Positions 1 to 10,408 of a stretch of 64,000 nt of DNA are shown here, one piece after another. A program made the position numbers and the translations under genes. Within the stretch, counting starts at the first letter, position 1. Every line of letters starts with the position of its first letter. A model generated the notes under the pieces. The model worked only from the letters and a program-made list of their open reading frames with translations, did no database searches and was not told the origin of the DNA. The stretch covers positions 2,418,001-2,482,000 of the forward strand of contig JANEZZ010001570.1 in assembly GCA_026122225.1 (NCBI GenBank), in the 5' to 3' direction. This stretch comes from Heloderma charlesbogerti. Lineage: Eukaryota; Chordata; Lepidosauria; Squamata; Helodermatidae.

Positions 1-604
1 GCCTAAAGCAACACTGAAAACACAATTTTCCCATATATCTTTCTTTCCCGTTCCTGCTACATTTCTAGCAATTCCTTTAATAAATCAAGCACTTAACTTT
101 ATAAGTGGCCAATGGTCTTTCCAGATGGCCTGATATGCTCTTTCAGAACAGTAGGATAGAAGAGAATCCTAGTTGTTTTTGTTCCAGTAAGGCAACACAT
201 GCAACCTGTAAATATGTCGATGTCTGTGGTTGAAGATAGTTGCCCCTGAGGACTTTGAAGGTGTGATTTATTGTCTGTCCAGGCAATTCAGTCTCAGTGT
301 TCCTCTGCATTTTCAGAGACCTAAGCAACATCAAAAGGGCTTTGTTCCCCCATCTCCTGTCGTATATTCACCCACAGGACCTTGATTATTGAGTGTCAGT
401 GCAGTGTAAGTCAACTAGAAATTTTCAAGCTCTGTCATTTGTCACTGAATAACTTTCCCAACTCTGATATTGTGAGCAATGATGTATGAAAGAAAGTCCC
501 TTATAGAATTAACTCTTTAAATATATTCACTGAGAGTATTTTTATCTCACTCTTTTCATTAAAGCCAGCCAGTTTGAAAATCTAATATTAAGACCAGCTC
601 CTAC

Positions 605-725
605 TTAATATATTATTTTATTTGTTTATTACAATTATTTATATCCCACCTCTCAGGATACAAATCCTTCCAAGACAGTCTATAAGTTACGTCAATATTC
701 ATTAATAAAATCAAAATACAAATAT
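605..725 (-). mobile_element. L2/CR1-group LINE 3' end fragment
   Basis: The sequence resembles, in antisense, the 3' end of L2-group LINEs: A/T-rich tail units, then a 'tatatcccacctctcagga' type segment, then further A-rich sequence. The same layout recurs at 2540-2690 and 36190-36330. It is short and diverged, so the family call is tentative. Confidence 0.35.
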
Positions 726-1010
726 TAAAAACGAAAGGAGTAATCAGAATGCTTAGTAAAAGGGGAAGCTACCTTATATCAAGTCAGACCGTGATCCACC
801 CATTTCAGTGTTCTCTACTCTGACTTACAGCTAAGGATGGACAGATTTTGTTAAATCTATTCTGCCTGTGTTTTGCGGATTGATGGAAGAGGATTTTTTT
901 GACAAATATGTGAGGATTTTGTTCCACTTGTGCAAGTGCGCATTAGCACTAATGTACACTTGCGTTAATGCGCATTATTGCTAATGCACTAATACACATT
1001 AGCACAAATG

Positions 1011-1033
1011 CAAACACACACACACACACACAC
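1011..1033. repeat. (CA)n microsatellite
   Basis: About eleven CA units, directly after the inverted-repeat tract at 935-1010. Confidence 0.9.
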
Positions 1034-1340
1034 ATCTTCACCTGGCACCAAAAGGATAGTAATTTGCGGGATAGAATCCCATAAATGAAATGCCACAACC
1101 AAGAATCTGGTCACCTTTCCTAAGATGGTGCAGGCACCTAGAAGAGAGATTCCAAAGATGACTCCAATACATGGACAGGTTAATATGAAAACCCCTGAAT
1201 GCTCAATTTGCTTTCCTCCTTTTTTCAGTTCTCTCTCGCTCTCTCTGTCTATCTCTCTCTGTCTGTTCTGTTATTTAGTAGAATGCAAAATTTTGGAAGG
1301 GCCATGGTTTTTTTATATGTCCTTAAAAGATAATAAATCA

Positions 1341-1341
<1 letters not shown>

Positions 1342-1381
<40 letters not shown>
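1342..1381. repeat. (GT)n(GA)n compound microsatellite
   Basis: A short TG run passes directly into about 13 GA units. Confidence 0.9.
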
Positions 1382-1384
<3 letters not shown>

Positions 1385-2534
1385 TTAGTACAAGTAGTAT
1401 ATTCTAATGCATGGTTCCTAGATATATAGTTTCCATAAGTAACCCTTGTCCTGTGAGATCTTAAAAGACAGAAATTGTGCTTTGGGAGACTGGGGTGACT
1501 GTGCTTTTAATTTAAAATGGGTTATTTCAAGGTGCAGGTGATAGGCACGTTAATCTCACATATAGGATTAAGGGTAATGAGGTTTCATAGTACAAGCAAG
1601 CAAAAGAACTCTCTTGTGCTAGAGCTGAGCAAAACATTCTTTGGAAAATCACATTTCAGCTTGAATTGGGGTGGGTGGGGGTGGGTTGTCCACAAACCAA
1701 GTTTTCATGAAGCTGTACCCCCACTCGCCTTCTTCAATACAGCTGCCTCCCTGTCAGCAAACTACATTTTACAGGGATCCTTGCAGTTGCCAGGTATCCC
1801 CTTCCTGAGTACTGCCACTTATTGCTACTGTCAAGACACCAGCCCAGCAGCAGCAGCAGCAACCAGGTAAGTAGGGTGGGAACTGGGAACAAAGGGGGAA
1901 TTACTTTGGCAGACTGCTCAGTGGTTGAAAGGAGGTTAAGTGTGTGAGCAGGAGAAGGTTTGGGTATTGGCTGTGCTCAGATTAATTCTTCACTGGCTCA
2001 GATTAAAATCGGAGGCATAGGAAAATCCAGAGGTTGCAATGCTTGCCTTGTATTTAAGCTGAGCATTAGGAGAACCAGCAACATCATAGAAGAGCGTTCG
2101 CTTGTTATGCCTCCACATGTGGGGAGCAGGGGCAAGCATGACCACGCCTGCTTATGCAAGCCCCAATGTTCAAGCTCTATTCCGCCCCCAGAGTCTGTGT
2201 GTTCAGTGGAAAGGAGATTCTCTCCATGTCCATGGTGTATGCATGGGGGTGTAATGAGGAAACAAACCTGAGGAGAGACCTTCCCACGGAGAGGCTTTTA
2301 CTCCTTCTGAGTAGTGCTGTGTGGGAACAGATGTGCAAAAAGGTTGAAGGGTGGGGCTGGATGGGCAGCCTGCATGGCTAGTGTAGCATCAGGAATCTGC
2401 TGAACAGCCAAATCCTTGGAGTCTTTTCAAGAACAAGTGACAACCAAATCCCCAAGTTTCACACTGAGAATTACTGGTTGTTTGCTGGAATAACATATTG
2501 ATGATTCTTTCTTACGGTTGCTGTGCTGTACATA

Positions 2535-4246
2535 CCTCAGAATTATTATTTTTTAATTATTAAATTTATTAATCGCCCATCTGCCTGGTCACCCAGCCAC
2601 TCTGGGCGATGTACAACATACAATAAAACAGTTTAAAACAATAAAATTCTACAATAAAAACATTTTCTAAAATATCCTAACCCACCCCAAATGCCTGCCT
2701 GAACAACCACATTTTTAATGCACGATGGAAGCTCATTAAAGAGGGGGCATGACAGAGTTCCCTAGGGAGGGAGTTCCACAGAGTGGGGGCCACCACAGAA
2801 AAGGCCCTCTCCCTCGTCCCCACCAATCTAGCTGTCCTGGCTGATGGGACAGAGAGAAGGCCATCCGAGGCTGATCTTGTTAAGTGGCCTGTCTGGTGCT
2901 GCTGGAGGTGTTGCTTAAGATAGGCGGGGCCGGAACCATATAGGGTTTTAAAGGTCAAAACCAACACCTTGAATTTGGCCCGGAAAACAACTGGTAACCA
3001 GTGCAACTCCTTCAGCACTGGAGTGATGTGAGTGATCTCGCTGGCAGCTGCCTTTAATCAGGCGAGCCGCCGCGTTCTGTACCAGCTGCAGCTTCCAAAC
3101 CGTCCTCAAGGGTAACCCCACGGAGAGCGCATTGTAGTAGTCTAAACGAGAGGAGACCAGGGCATGTACTACCGATGGGAGCAGATGGTCGGGAAGGAAG
3201 GGGTGCAGCCGCCGTATCAGATGGAGTTGATACAGTGCTGTCCGGCTCACAGCTGACACCTGAGCCTCCATGGACAGCTGGGAGTCCAAAATGACCCCCA
3301 GGCTGCGGACCTGGTCTTTCAAGGGTAGCCGTACCCCATTCAACACCAGGTCAACAACCCCCAGCCTCCTCTTGTCTCCCACCAAAAGTACCTCGGTCTT
3401 GTCAGGGTTCAGCTTCAGCTTATTCCTCCCCATCCAGCCACTCACCGTCTCCAGACATTTGGACAGGGATTCTACGGCCAACATTGGTGAGGATTTGAAT
3501 GAGAGGTAGAGCTGCGTGTCATCCGCATATTGATGACACTGCACCCCAAACCTCCTGATGATAGCCCCCAGCGGCTTCACATAGATGTTAAATAGCATCG
3601 GAGAGAGGAGGGAACCCTGTGGCACCCCACAAGTGAGTGGCCACGGGTCCGAAACCTCCTCTCCCAGTGCTACCCTCTGGTACCTGCCAGAGAGGAAGGA
3701 CTGGAACCACCGCAATACGGTGTCTCCAATGCCTAACCCCTCCAGGCGGTCCAGGAGGATACCGTGGTCAGCAGTATCAAAAGCCACTGAGAGGTCGAGG
3801 AGAACAAGGAAGGAGCATTTACCCCTATCCAGAGCCCTCCTCATATCATCTACCAAGGCGACCAAGGCCGTTTCTGTCCCATGCCCAAGCCTGAAGCCCG
3901 ACTGAAATGGGTCTAGATAATCAGTTTCTTCCAAGTGTGCCTTCAACTGCATCGCCACCACCCGCTCAATCACCTTGCCCCAAAATGGCAGATTTGAGAC
4001 TGGGCGAAAGTTGTTCAGAACTTGAGGATCCAAGGAGGGCTTCTTTAAGAGCAGTCTTATCACTCCCTCCTCACGGGAGGCGCTCACCATCGCCCTGATC
4101 CCCTCACCCAGTCTCTCTCTGCAGCCCATAATGAGCCAAGATGGGCAAGGATCAAGTAAGCAGGTGGTCGGCCGTACAGATGAAAGCACCTTGTCCACTT
4201 CATCAGGAGGAAGAAGCTGGAACCGATCCCACAAACCAGTTTGCCA
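2535..4246 (-). mobile_element. CR1/L2-group LINE, 5'-truncated
   Basis: A minus-strand non-LTR retrotransposon lying antisense in the STS last intron. The + strand left end (2535-2660) is its 3' UTR and A/T-rich tail. The rest is reverse-transcriptase coding sequence. There is no endonuclease domain, so it is 5'-truncated near 4246. The RT motifs and the tail fit the CR1/L2 group common in squamates. I did not find clear target-site duplications. Confidence 0.85.
2677..4234 (-). pseudogene. Reverse transcriptase of L2-group LINE, frameshifted
   Basis: The first open segment (4234-2948, 428 codons) begins inside the ORF2 region. In order it shows the NFRPVSNLPF motif, the FQSGF motif, a palm motif LLDLSVAFDTADH, GVPQGSLLSPMLFNIY, and the catalytic box QYADDTQLYLSF. 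Near 3040 the frame shifts. The C-terminal part (HWLPV ... RAFSVVAPTLWNSLP) continues in another frame (3018-2677). The catalytic YADD is kept, but the frameshift and missing endonuclease make it non-functional. It is not a host gene. Confidence 0.85.
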
Positions 4247-4333
4247 CAGGCCAATTATATAAATGACTAATGAGTATGTGGTTCCATTTCCAATTTTTCA
4301 CAGTTCTGAACTGTTATTTTTTTATTCCTACAG

Positions 4334-4686
4334 GTAAATCTATTTGGAAGGCATTTTTCTTCACTCCAAATTTCAGTCCCGAAGGCTCTAATGGATGCCA
4401 TGATTCCCATGTGTGTTTTTGTCATGGAAGTTTTGTCACATACCATGAACCACCATTGCTGTTTGATCTCTCCGTGGACCCAGAAGAAAAAAACCCAGTA
4501 ACACCAGAAATGGAGAGTCGCTTCTATGAAATCCTTCAAGCCATTCAGCAAGCAGTAAGCAGCCACACCAAGTCACTCCCTGCTGTCCCCAACCAGTTAT
4601 CACTGGGGCATATCCTCTGGAAACCCTGGCTCCAACCATGTTGCTCCTCCTTCCTCACGTTTTGCTACTGCAACCATGAGTCATGA
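4334..4686 (+). CDS. STS: Steroid sulfatase (arylsulfatase C), terminal coding exon
   Basis: STS hydrolyses 3-beta-hydroxysteroid sulfates at the ER membrane and belongs to the formylglycine-dependent sulfatases. This exon encodes the last 116 complete codons. Landmarks match the STS C-terminus as I know it: [12 protein letters not shown], then SNGC...[13 protein letters not shown], PRxYEIL-like spacing (here [13 protein letters not shown]), and WKPWLQPCC followed by a Cys-rich end CYC. The exon follows a polypyrimidine tract and CAG at 4331-4333, and starts in phase 1 (first codon base from the previous exon). The stop TGA is at 4684-4686, a few residues before the usual mammalian end. Paralogous arylsulfatases (ARSD/E/F/H) share the tail but not the [12 protein letters not shown] block. 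The active-site Cys and signal peptide lie in upstream exons outside the window. No inactivating change is seen. Confidence 0.93.
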
Positions 4687-4734
4687 GAATTTGCCTGAAG
4701 CATGACATTACCAGTGTACAATGACACATATGCT
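4687..4734 (+). other. STS: Start of STS 3' UTR
   Basis: Forty-eight bases of single-copy-looking sequence separate the STS stop from an antisense BovB insertion. No AATAAA signal occurs here, so the 3' UTR probably runs into or past the BovB/hAT composite. The true polyadenylation site cannot be fixed from sequence alone. Confidence 0.5.
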
Positions 4735-6331
4735 TTTGTTGTCGTTCAGTCGTTCAGTCGTGTCCGACTCTTCATGACCCCATGGACCATAGCACGCCAG
4801 GCCTTCCTGTCCTCTGCTCTCTCCCGGAGTGTGCTCAAGTTCATATTCATCGCATCGGTGATGCTATCTAGCCATCTCATCCTCTGCTGTCCCCTTCTCC
4901 TTTTGCCTTCAATCTTTCCCAGCATCAGGGTCTTTTCCAGTGACTTTTCTCTTGGCATTAGGTGGCCAAAATATTGGAGCTTCAGCTTCAGTATCTGTCC
5001 TTCCAATGAGCACTCAGGGTTGATTTCCTTTAGGATTGACTGATTTGACCTCCTTGCAGTCCAGGGGACTCGTAAGAGTCTTCTCCAGCACCACAATTCA
5101 AAAGCATCAATTCTTCGGCGCTCAGCCTTCCTTATAGTCCAGCTCTCACAGCCATACGTTTCTCCTGGGAAAACCATAGCTTTGATTATACGAACCTTTG
5201 TTGGCAAGGTGATGTCTCTGCTTCTTACTATGCTGTCTAGGTTTTCCATAGCTTTCCACCCAAGGAGCAAGCGTCTTTTAATTTCATGGCTACAGTCACC
5301 GTCTGTGGTGATCTTGGAGCCCAAGAAAATAAAATCAGTCACTGCTTCCATTTCTTCCCCTTCGATATGCCAGGAAGAGATGGGGCCAGAAGCCATGATC
5401 TTAGTTTTTTAATGTTGACTTTCAGACCAGTTTTTGCATAGGGATGTCAGAGAATTCCGCCACGGATCTCGGGGAAGCCGAATGCCAGCATATTTGGCCC
5501 CCCAAAACCTGTGGCGGAATGGCCTGCCACCCCCCCACGGATCCCCCCGGGACGAGACTTACCTGGGTTGGATCTTCCGGGTGGTGGCGGCTCCGGTGGC
5601 AGCTCCGGCGGTGGTTCGGCGGCGGCGGCAGCGGGTCTTCTGACCAGCTGCTGCCGCCGCCATTTCCCATGTAAAAAAAGGTGTAAAAAAAACACGCCAT
5701 TTCCCATGTCCGCTATGCTATTTGCGTTCCCTTTATTTTCGCCGTCTTAGTCTACGTAAATATTTACATAGACTAAGACAGGCCAAAATAAGGAACGCAA
5801 TTGGCGGCAGCCGTAGCCGCCACCATTTGCGTACGCGCGTGTTTTTTTTTTTAAAGTCAGACGTGATAGGCTACGTAAAGATTTACGTAGCCTATCATGG
5901 CTGACAACAGGGATGCAAACGGCGGTGGCTATGGCCGCCGCCGTTTGCGTCCCTGCTAGCCAGTGGCCAGATGTCCGGCTGCTAGCGGAGCCGGCCGGCG
6001 ACTCCGCAGAATCCCTGAGGAGCACAGCCAGCCGGCCAGGATTCCGGGGGGAGGGACGGAGAGCCTCTCCCCCCACCATCAACATAATCCGCGAAAGGTA
6101 AGTCACTTTTGCACATCCCTACTTTTGCACTCTCCACTTTCACCCTCAACAAGAGGCCCTTTAGATCCTGTTCTTTCTGCTATTAGGGTGATGTTGTCTG
6201 CGTATCTGAGGTTGTTGATAATTCTCCCGGCAATCTTAATTCCAACCTGTGATTCATCCAACGCGGCATTTCTCATGATGTACTCTGCATATAAGTTAAA
6301 TAAGCAGGGCGACAATATACAGCCTTGTCGG
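4735..6331 (-). mobile_element. BovB (RTE) LINE copy A, 5'-truncated, split by hAT-like insert
   Basis: The 3' end lies at 4735 with the diagnostic BovB tail (CAGTCGTGTCCGACTCTTC on the + strand). Coding sequence runs leftward-to-rightward in antisense through the RT C-terminal domain. It is interrupted at 5439-6121 by a hAT-like element and resumes at 6122. Homology to the other BovB copies stops near 6331, within the YAEYIMRNA / QGCILSPC region, so it is 5'-truncated. The 216-codon segment 5396-4746 still reads well (HIEGEEMEAVTDFIFLGSKI, CWRRLLRVPWTARR). It lies about 50 bp behind the STS stop codon, in antisense. No clear target duplication was found. Confidence 0.9.
5439..6121. mobile_element. 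hAT-like non-autonomous palindromic element, copy 1
   Basis: It begins TAGGGATGTCAGAG and ends ACATCCCTA. It is flanked by TTTTTGCA (5431-5438) and CTTTTGCA (6122-6129). BovB copies elsewhere read CTTTTGCA at this point, so the left flank has one C-to-T change and the 8-bp target duplication is otherwise exact. The core holds short palindromes: a TACGTAAATATTTACATAG type at about 5752-5775, an AAACGGCGGTGGC...GCCGCCGTTTGC hairpin at 5917-5951, and GTAGCC-TACGTA hairpins between. GGTAAGT-type donors point outward at both ends (ACTTACC at about 5558, GGTAAGT at about 6097). No transposase ORF is present. The long open frames here are GC-rich and low in complexity. Confidence 0.88.
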
Positions 6332-6640
6332 AAAAAGGCATCCAACTTTGGCAAGAAAATGTGGAGAAATGGCTTGTTTTCACTGAACATCTCCAGCAGT
6401 TCCCCTCAAATAATCACTAATAATGTAATTATACAAATGCTGTAAAAATGCCCTCTCACTTTCGCAGCCCCACCAATAGGCTGCAAAAGTGAGAGGGCAG
6501 CTTCATTGACATACGCAGAGGGGCTGATAAATGTGAATACATTTTCAGAGAAAGGGGGTTCTCAGGCAAGTAGGGGGGAGCAGGGTTTTTCATTAACCTA
6601 GGAGGGGCTGCCATCCCATCTCTCACAATGCATCTAGAAC
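6332..6640. other. STS downstream sequence with a 21-bp hairpin
   Basis: Single-copy-looking sequence between BovB copy A and an old hAT element. Its only structured part is the hairpin at 6449-6499. No coding potential is supported. Confidence 0.5.
6449..6499. repeat. Short perfect hairpin (21-bp arms, 9-nt loop)
   Basis: The left arm 6449-6469 (TGCCCTCTCACTTTCGCAGC, then C) pairs with 6479-6499 with one mismatch; the loop is CCACCAATA. It lies about 1.8 kb past the STS stop. It could be a MITE remnant or a small foldback. Nothing shows that it is transcribed. Confidence 0.8.
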
Positions 6641-7151
6641 AGGGATGGGCACCCTTTCTGGGCCACAGTCACATTTGACATTTTGAAGAAGTCCACGGAT
6701 GCCACCACTAACTGCTGGTGCGGGGGAGAGCACATCTTCCCCAGCTCTTGCCTTCTGGATCTCCCCCTCTGTGCCACTGGCACCTAGATTTCTTCTCCTT
6801 CCCCACCTCGGGATTTTCTTCCCTCCATCCCTCTACTGCTGCCATCACCACCACATTCTCCTGCTCCAGCCTGAGATTTCCTGCTGAGACTCACATTCCT
6901 CCCCCTCTCTTTCTCTCCACCAGAGCTGCAGCACCCTCCTCCTTCTGCTTCCTCCTTCTTTGTTAGGGCAGCAAGGGGAGGAATTTGGTGGTGGGGTGGA
7001 GGAAATTGGTGGTGGCAGGGGGAGAGAAAGAGCAGTGGGGGTAGCAGTGGTGGTGGGAGGAGCAAAGCAGTAGCAGTGGGGGCTGGTGGGCATACCCAGA
7101 GGTCCTGGTGGGTGCCAGTGCACACACGGGTGCCCGGTTGACAGACCTATG
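6641..7151. mobile_element. Older hAT-type element (CAGGGATGGGCACC terminus)
   Basis: The left end CAGGGATGGGCACCC and right end GGGTGCCCGGTTGACAG...CTATG are imperfect inverted copies of each other. They are flanked by ATCTAGAA (6633-6640) and ATCTAGAG (7152-7159), an 8-bp target duplication with one mismatch, as for hAT elements. The interior is strongly pyrimidine-rich, then purine-rich, and the open frames there reflect this low complexity. It is distinct from the TAGGGATG family. Confidence 0.7.
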
Positions 7152-7173
7152 ATCTAGAGAGGTCTTAAATCAT

Positions 7174-10100
7174 TGTTGTTCAGTCGTTAAGTCGTTACGT
7201 CGTGTCCGACTCTTCGTGACCCCATGGACCATAGCACGCCAGGCATTCCTGTCCTCCGCTCTCTCCCGGAGTGTGCTCAAGTTCATAATCATTGCATCGG
7301 TGATGCTATCTAGCCATCTCATCCTCTGCCATCCCCTTCTCCTTTTGCATTCAATTTTTCCAGCATCAGGGTCTTTTCCAGTGACATTTCTCTTGGCATT
7401 AGGTGGCCAAAATATTTGAGCTTCAGCTTCGGTATCTGTCCTTCCAATGAGCACTCAGAGTTGATTTCTTTTAGGATGGACTGATTTGACCTTCTTGCAG
7501 TCCAGGGGACTCTTAAGAGTCTTCTCCAGCACCACAGTTCGAACGCATCAATTCTTTGGCGCTCAGCCTTCCTTATAGTCCAGCTCTCACAGCCATACGT
7601 TTCTCCTGGGAAAACCATAGCTTTGATTATACGAACCTTTGTCAGTAAGGTGATGTCTCTGCTTCTTACTAGGCTGTCTAGGTTTGCCATAGCTTTCCTC
7701 CCAAGGAGCAAGCGTCTTTTAATTTCATGGCTACAGTCACCGTCTGCGGTGATCTTGGAGCCCAAGAAAATAAAATCTGTCACTGCTTCCATTTCTTCCC
7801 CTTCTATATGCCAGGAAGTGATGGGGCCAGATGCCATGATCTTCGTTTTTTTAATGTTGAGTTTCAAACCAGCTTTTGCACTCTCCACTTTCACCCTCAA
7901 CAAGAGGCTTTTTAGATCCTCTCCGCTTTCTGCCATTAGGGTGGTATTGTCTGCATATCTGAGGTTGTTTATAATTCTCCCAGCAATCTTAATTCCGACC
8001 TGTGATTCATCCAACCCGGCGTTTCTCATGATGTTCTCTGCATATAAGTTCAATAAGCAGGGCGACAATATACAGCCTTGTCGTACTCCTTTCCCAATTT
8101 GGAACCAATCGGTTGTTCCATGTCCGGTTCTTACTGTTGCTTCTTGACCCTCGTACAGGTTTCTCAGGAGACAGCTAAGGTGGTCTGGTACTCCCATCTC
8201 TTTAAGAATTTGCCATAGTTTGTTGTGATCCCATAATCAAAGGCTGTAGTGTAGTCAATGAAGCAGAAATAGACGTTTTTCTGGAATTCTCTTGCTTTCT
8301 CCATGATCCAACGAATGTTGGCGATTTGATCTCTAGTTCCTCTGCCTCTTCAGAACCCAGCTTGTACTTGCGGTAGTTCTCAGTTCACACACTGCTGAAG
8401 CCTAGCTTGTAGGATTTTGAGCATCACCTTGCTGGCATGTGAAATGAGTGCAATTGTGCGGTAGTTTGAACACTCTTTGGTATTGCCCTTCTTTGGAATT
8501 GGAATGTAAACTGACCTTTTCCAGTCTTGTGGCCATTGTTGAGTGTTCCAAATTTGTTGGCATATTGAGTGCAGCACTTCAACAGCATCATTTTTTAGGA
8601 TTTTAAATAGCTCAGCTGGAATACTGTCATCTCCACTAGCTTTGTTCTTAGTAATGCTTCCTAAGGCCCACTTGACTTCACTCTCGAGGATGTCCGGCTC
8701 AAGTTCAGTGACCACACTATCATGGCTATCAGGGACATTCAGATCTTTCCTGTATAGTTCTTCTGTGTATTCTTTCCACCTCTTCTTAATCTCATCAGCT
8801 TCTTTTAGGTCCCTGCCTTCTTTGTCCTTTATCATGCCCTTCTTTGCACAAAATGTTCCCTTTATATCTCCAATTTTCTTGAAGAGATCTCTAGTCTTTC
8901 CCATTCTATTGTTTTCCTTGATTTCTTTGCATTGTTCATTTAAGAAGGCCTTCTTGTCTCTCCTTGCTATTCTCTGGAAATCTGCATTCAGTTGGATATA
9001 TCTTCCCCTTTCTCCCTTGCTTTTCACTTCCCTTCTTTCCTCAGCTACTTGTAAAGCCTCATCAGACAGCCACTTGGCTTTCTTGCATTTCTTTTTCTTT
9101 GGGATTGATTGAGTTGCTGCCTCCTGAACCATGTTATGGACCTCTGTCCATAGTTCTTCAGGCACTCTGTCTATCAGGTCTAATCCCTTAAATCTATTCC
9201 TCACCTCCACTGTGTATTCATAAAGGATATGATTTAGGTCCTACCTGAATGGTTTAGTGGTTTTCCCTATGTTCTTCAATTTAAGCTGAAATTTTGCAAC
9301 AAGAAGCTCGTGATCTGAGCCACAGTCAGCTCCAGGTCTTGTTTTTACTGACTACATGGAGCTTCTCCATCTTTGGTGCAAAGTACATAATCAATCTGAT
9401 TTCGATATTGACCATCTGGTGATGTCCATGTGTAGAGTCGCCTCTTGTGCTGTTGGAAAAGAGTGTTTGCAATGATCAGCGTGTTCTCTTGGCAACACTC
9501 TATTAGCCTTTGTCCTGCTTCATTTTGTACACCAAGGCTATGCTTGCCTGTTATCCCGGTGATTTCTTGACTTCCTACTTTAGCATTCCAATCCCCTATG
9601 ATGAAAAGGACATCTTTTTTTGGTGTTAGTTCTAGGAGGTGTTGTAGGTCTTCATAGAACCAATCAACCTCAGCTTCTTTGGCCTCAGTGGTTGGCGCAT
9701 AGACTTGAATTACTGTGATGTTGAATGGTTTGCCTTGGATTCATACTGAGATCATTCTGTCATTTTTGAGATTGTACCCCAGTTCTGCTTTTCCCACCCT
9801 TTTGTTGACTATGAGTGCTGCTCCATTTCTTCTAAGGGATTCTTGCCCACAATAGTAGATATGATGGTCACCTGAATTAAATTTGCCCATGCTTGTCCAT
9901 TTTAGTTCACTGATTCCCAAGATGTCAATGTTCAATCTTGCCATCTCATGTTTGACCACCTCCAGCTTACCTTGATTCATTGATCTTACATTCCAGGTTC
10001 CTAAACAATATTGTTCTTTACAGCATCGGACTTTCTTTTCACCACCAGACACATCCACAGCTGAGTGTCCTTTCTGCTTTGGCCCAGCCGCTTCACTCTT

Positions 10101-10397
10101 TCTGGCGCTACTTGGAAATTCCCTCTGCTCTTCCCCAGTAGTATATTGGACACCTTCCGACCTGAGGGGCTCATCTTCCAGCATCATCTCTTTTAGCCTT
10201 GTGATACGTTCCATGGGGTTTTCTTGGCAAAAATACTGGAGTGGGTTGCCATTTCCTTCTCCAGTGGACCACATTTTGTCAGAACTCTCTGCCATGACCT
10301 GTCCGTCTTGGGTGGCCCTGGACGGCATAGCTTATGGCTTCACTGAGTTACGTAAGCCCCTGCACCACAACAAGGCAGTGATCCATGAGGGGGATGA
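7174..10397 (-). mobile_element. BovB LINE copy B, full length, decayed
   Basis: A complete element of about 3.2 kb. The 3' end with the CGTGTCCGACTC tail is at 7174, and the 5' UTR (CTGCCTTGTTG in the sense direction) ends near 10397. It is flanked by an 11-bp target duplication TCTTAAATCAT (7163-7173 and 10398-10408). The single ORF is broken into pieces: 10328-9741 (5' part and endonuclease start), 9210-8380 (linker and RT start) and 8197-7319 (RT and C-terminus). Stops and frameshifts lie between them. It is an old copy, but one that was inserted whole. Confidence 0.92.
7319..10328 (-). pseudogene. BovB endonuclease-reverse transcriptase, degraded
   Basis: In order: an N-terminal leader (MAESSDKMWSTGEGNGNPLQ), then the APE-like endonuclease start (CLGTWNVRSMNQGK, ISELKW), a decayed endonuclease middle, a lysine-rich linker (IPKKKKCKKAKWLSDEALQ), RT motifs (NKASGDDSIPAELF, GVRQGCILSPC) and the C-terminal domain. 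The YADD box has become YADN, a change at the second catalytic aspartate. Together with several frame breaks this makes the copy inactive. Confidence 0.85.
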
Positions 10398-10408
10398 TCT
10401 TAAATCAT

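Larger units (their letters stand above)
1..4333 (+). other. STS: Last intron of STS (partial, runs off left edge)
   Basis: This stretch precedes the STS terminal exon and ends in a good 3' splice acceptor: a T-rich tract, then CCTACAG at 4327-4333. No other sulfatase-like exon is visible here in any frame, so the penultimate exon should lie left of the window. It holds an L2-type tail (about 605-725), an odd short inverted-repeat tract (935-1010), CA and GT/GA microsatellites, and a large antisense L2-group LINE (2535-4246). In the remaining sequence (1-600, 1035-1340, 1385-2530) I see no supported feature. Confidence 0.8.

Noticed and set aside
1517..1870. 117-codon ORF in the STS intron as an exon
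   Set aside because: No similarity to the STS protein or any family I know, and no good donor/acceptor pair around it. The end is a CAG repeat.
5422..6106. Overlapping GC-rich ORFs (Gly/Ser/Pro/Arg-rich) in the hAT-like elements, here and at 14839-15336, 36979-37881, 45244-46973, 54004-54391 and 56320-59264
   Set aside because: They occur in several frames on both strands at once, follow palindromic and homopolymer sequence, and are not kept in frame between copies. Composition explains them.
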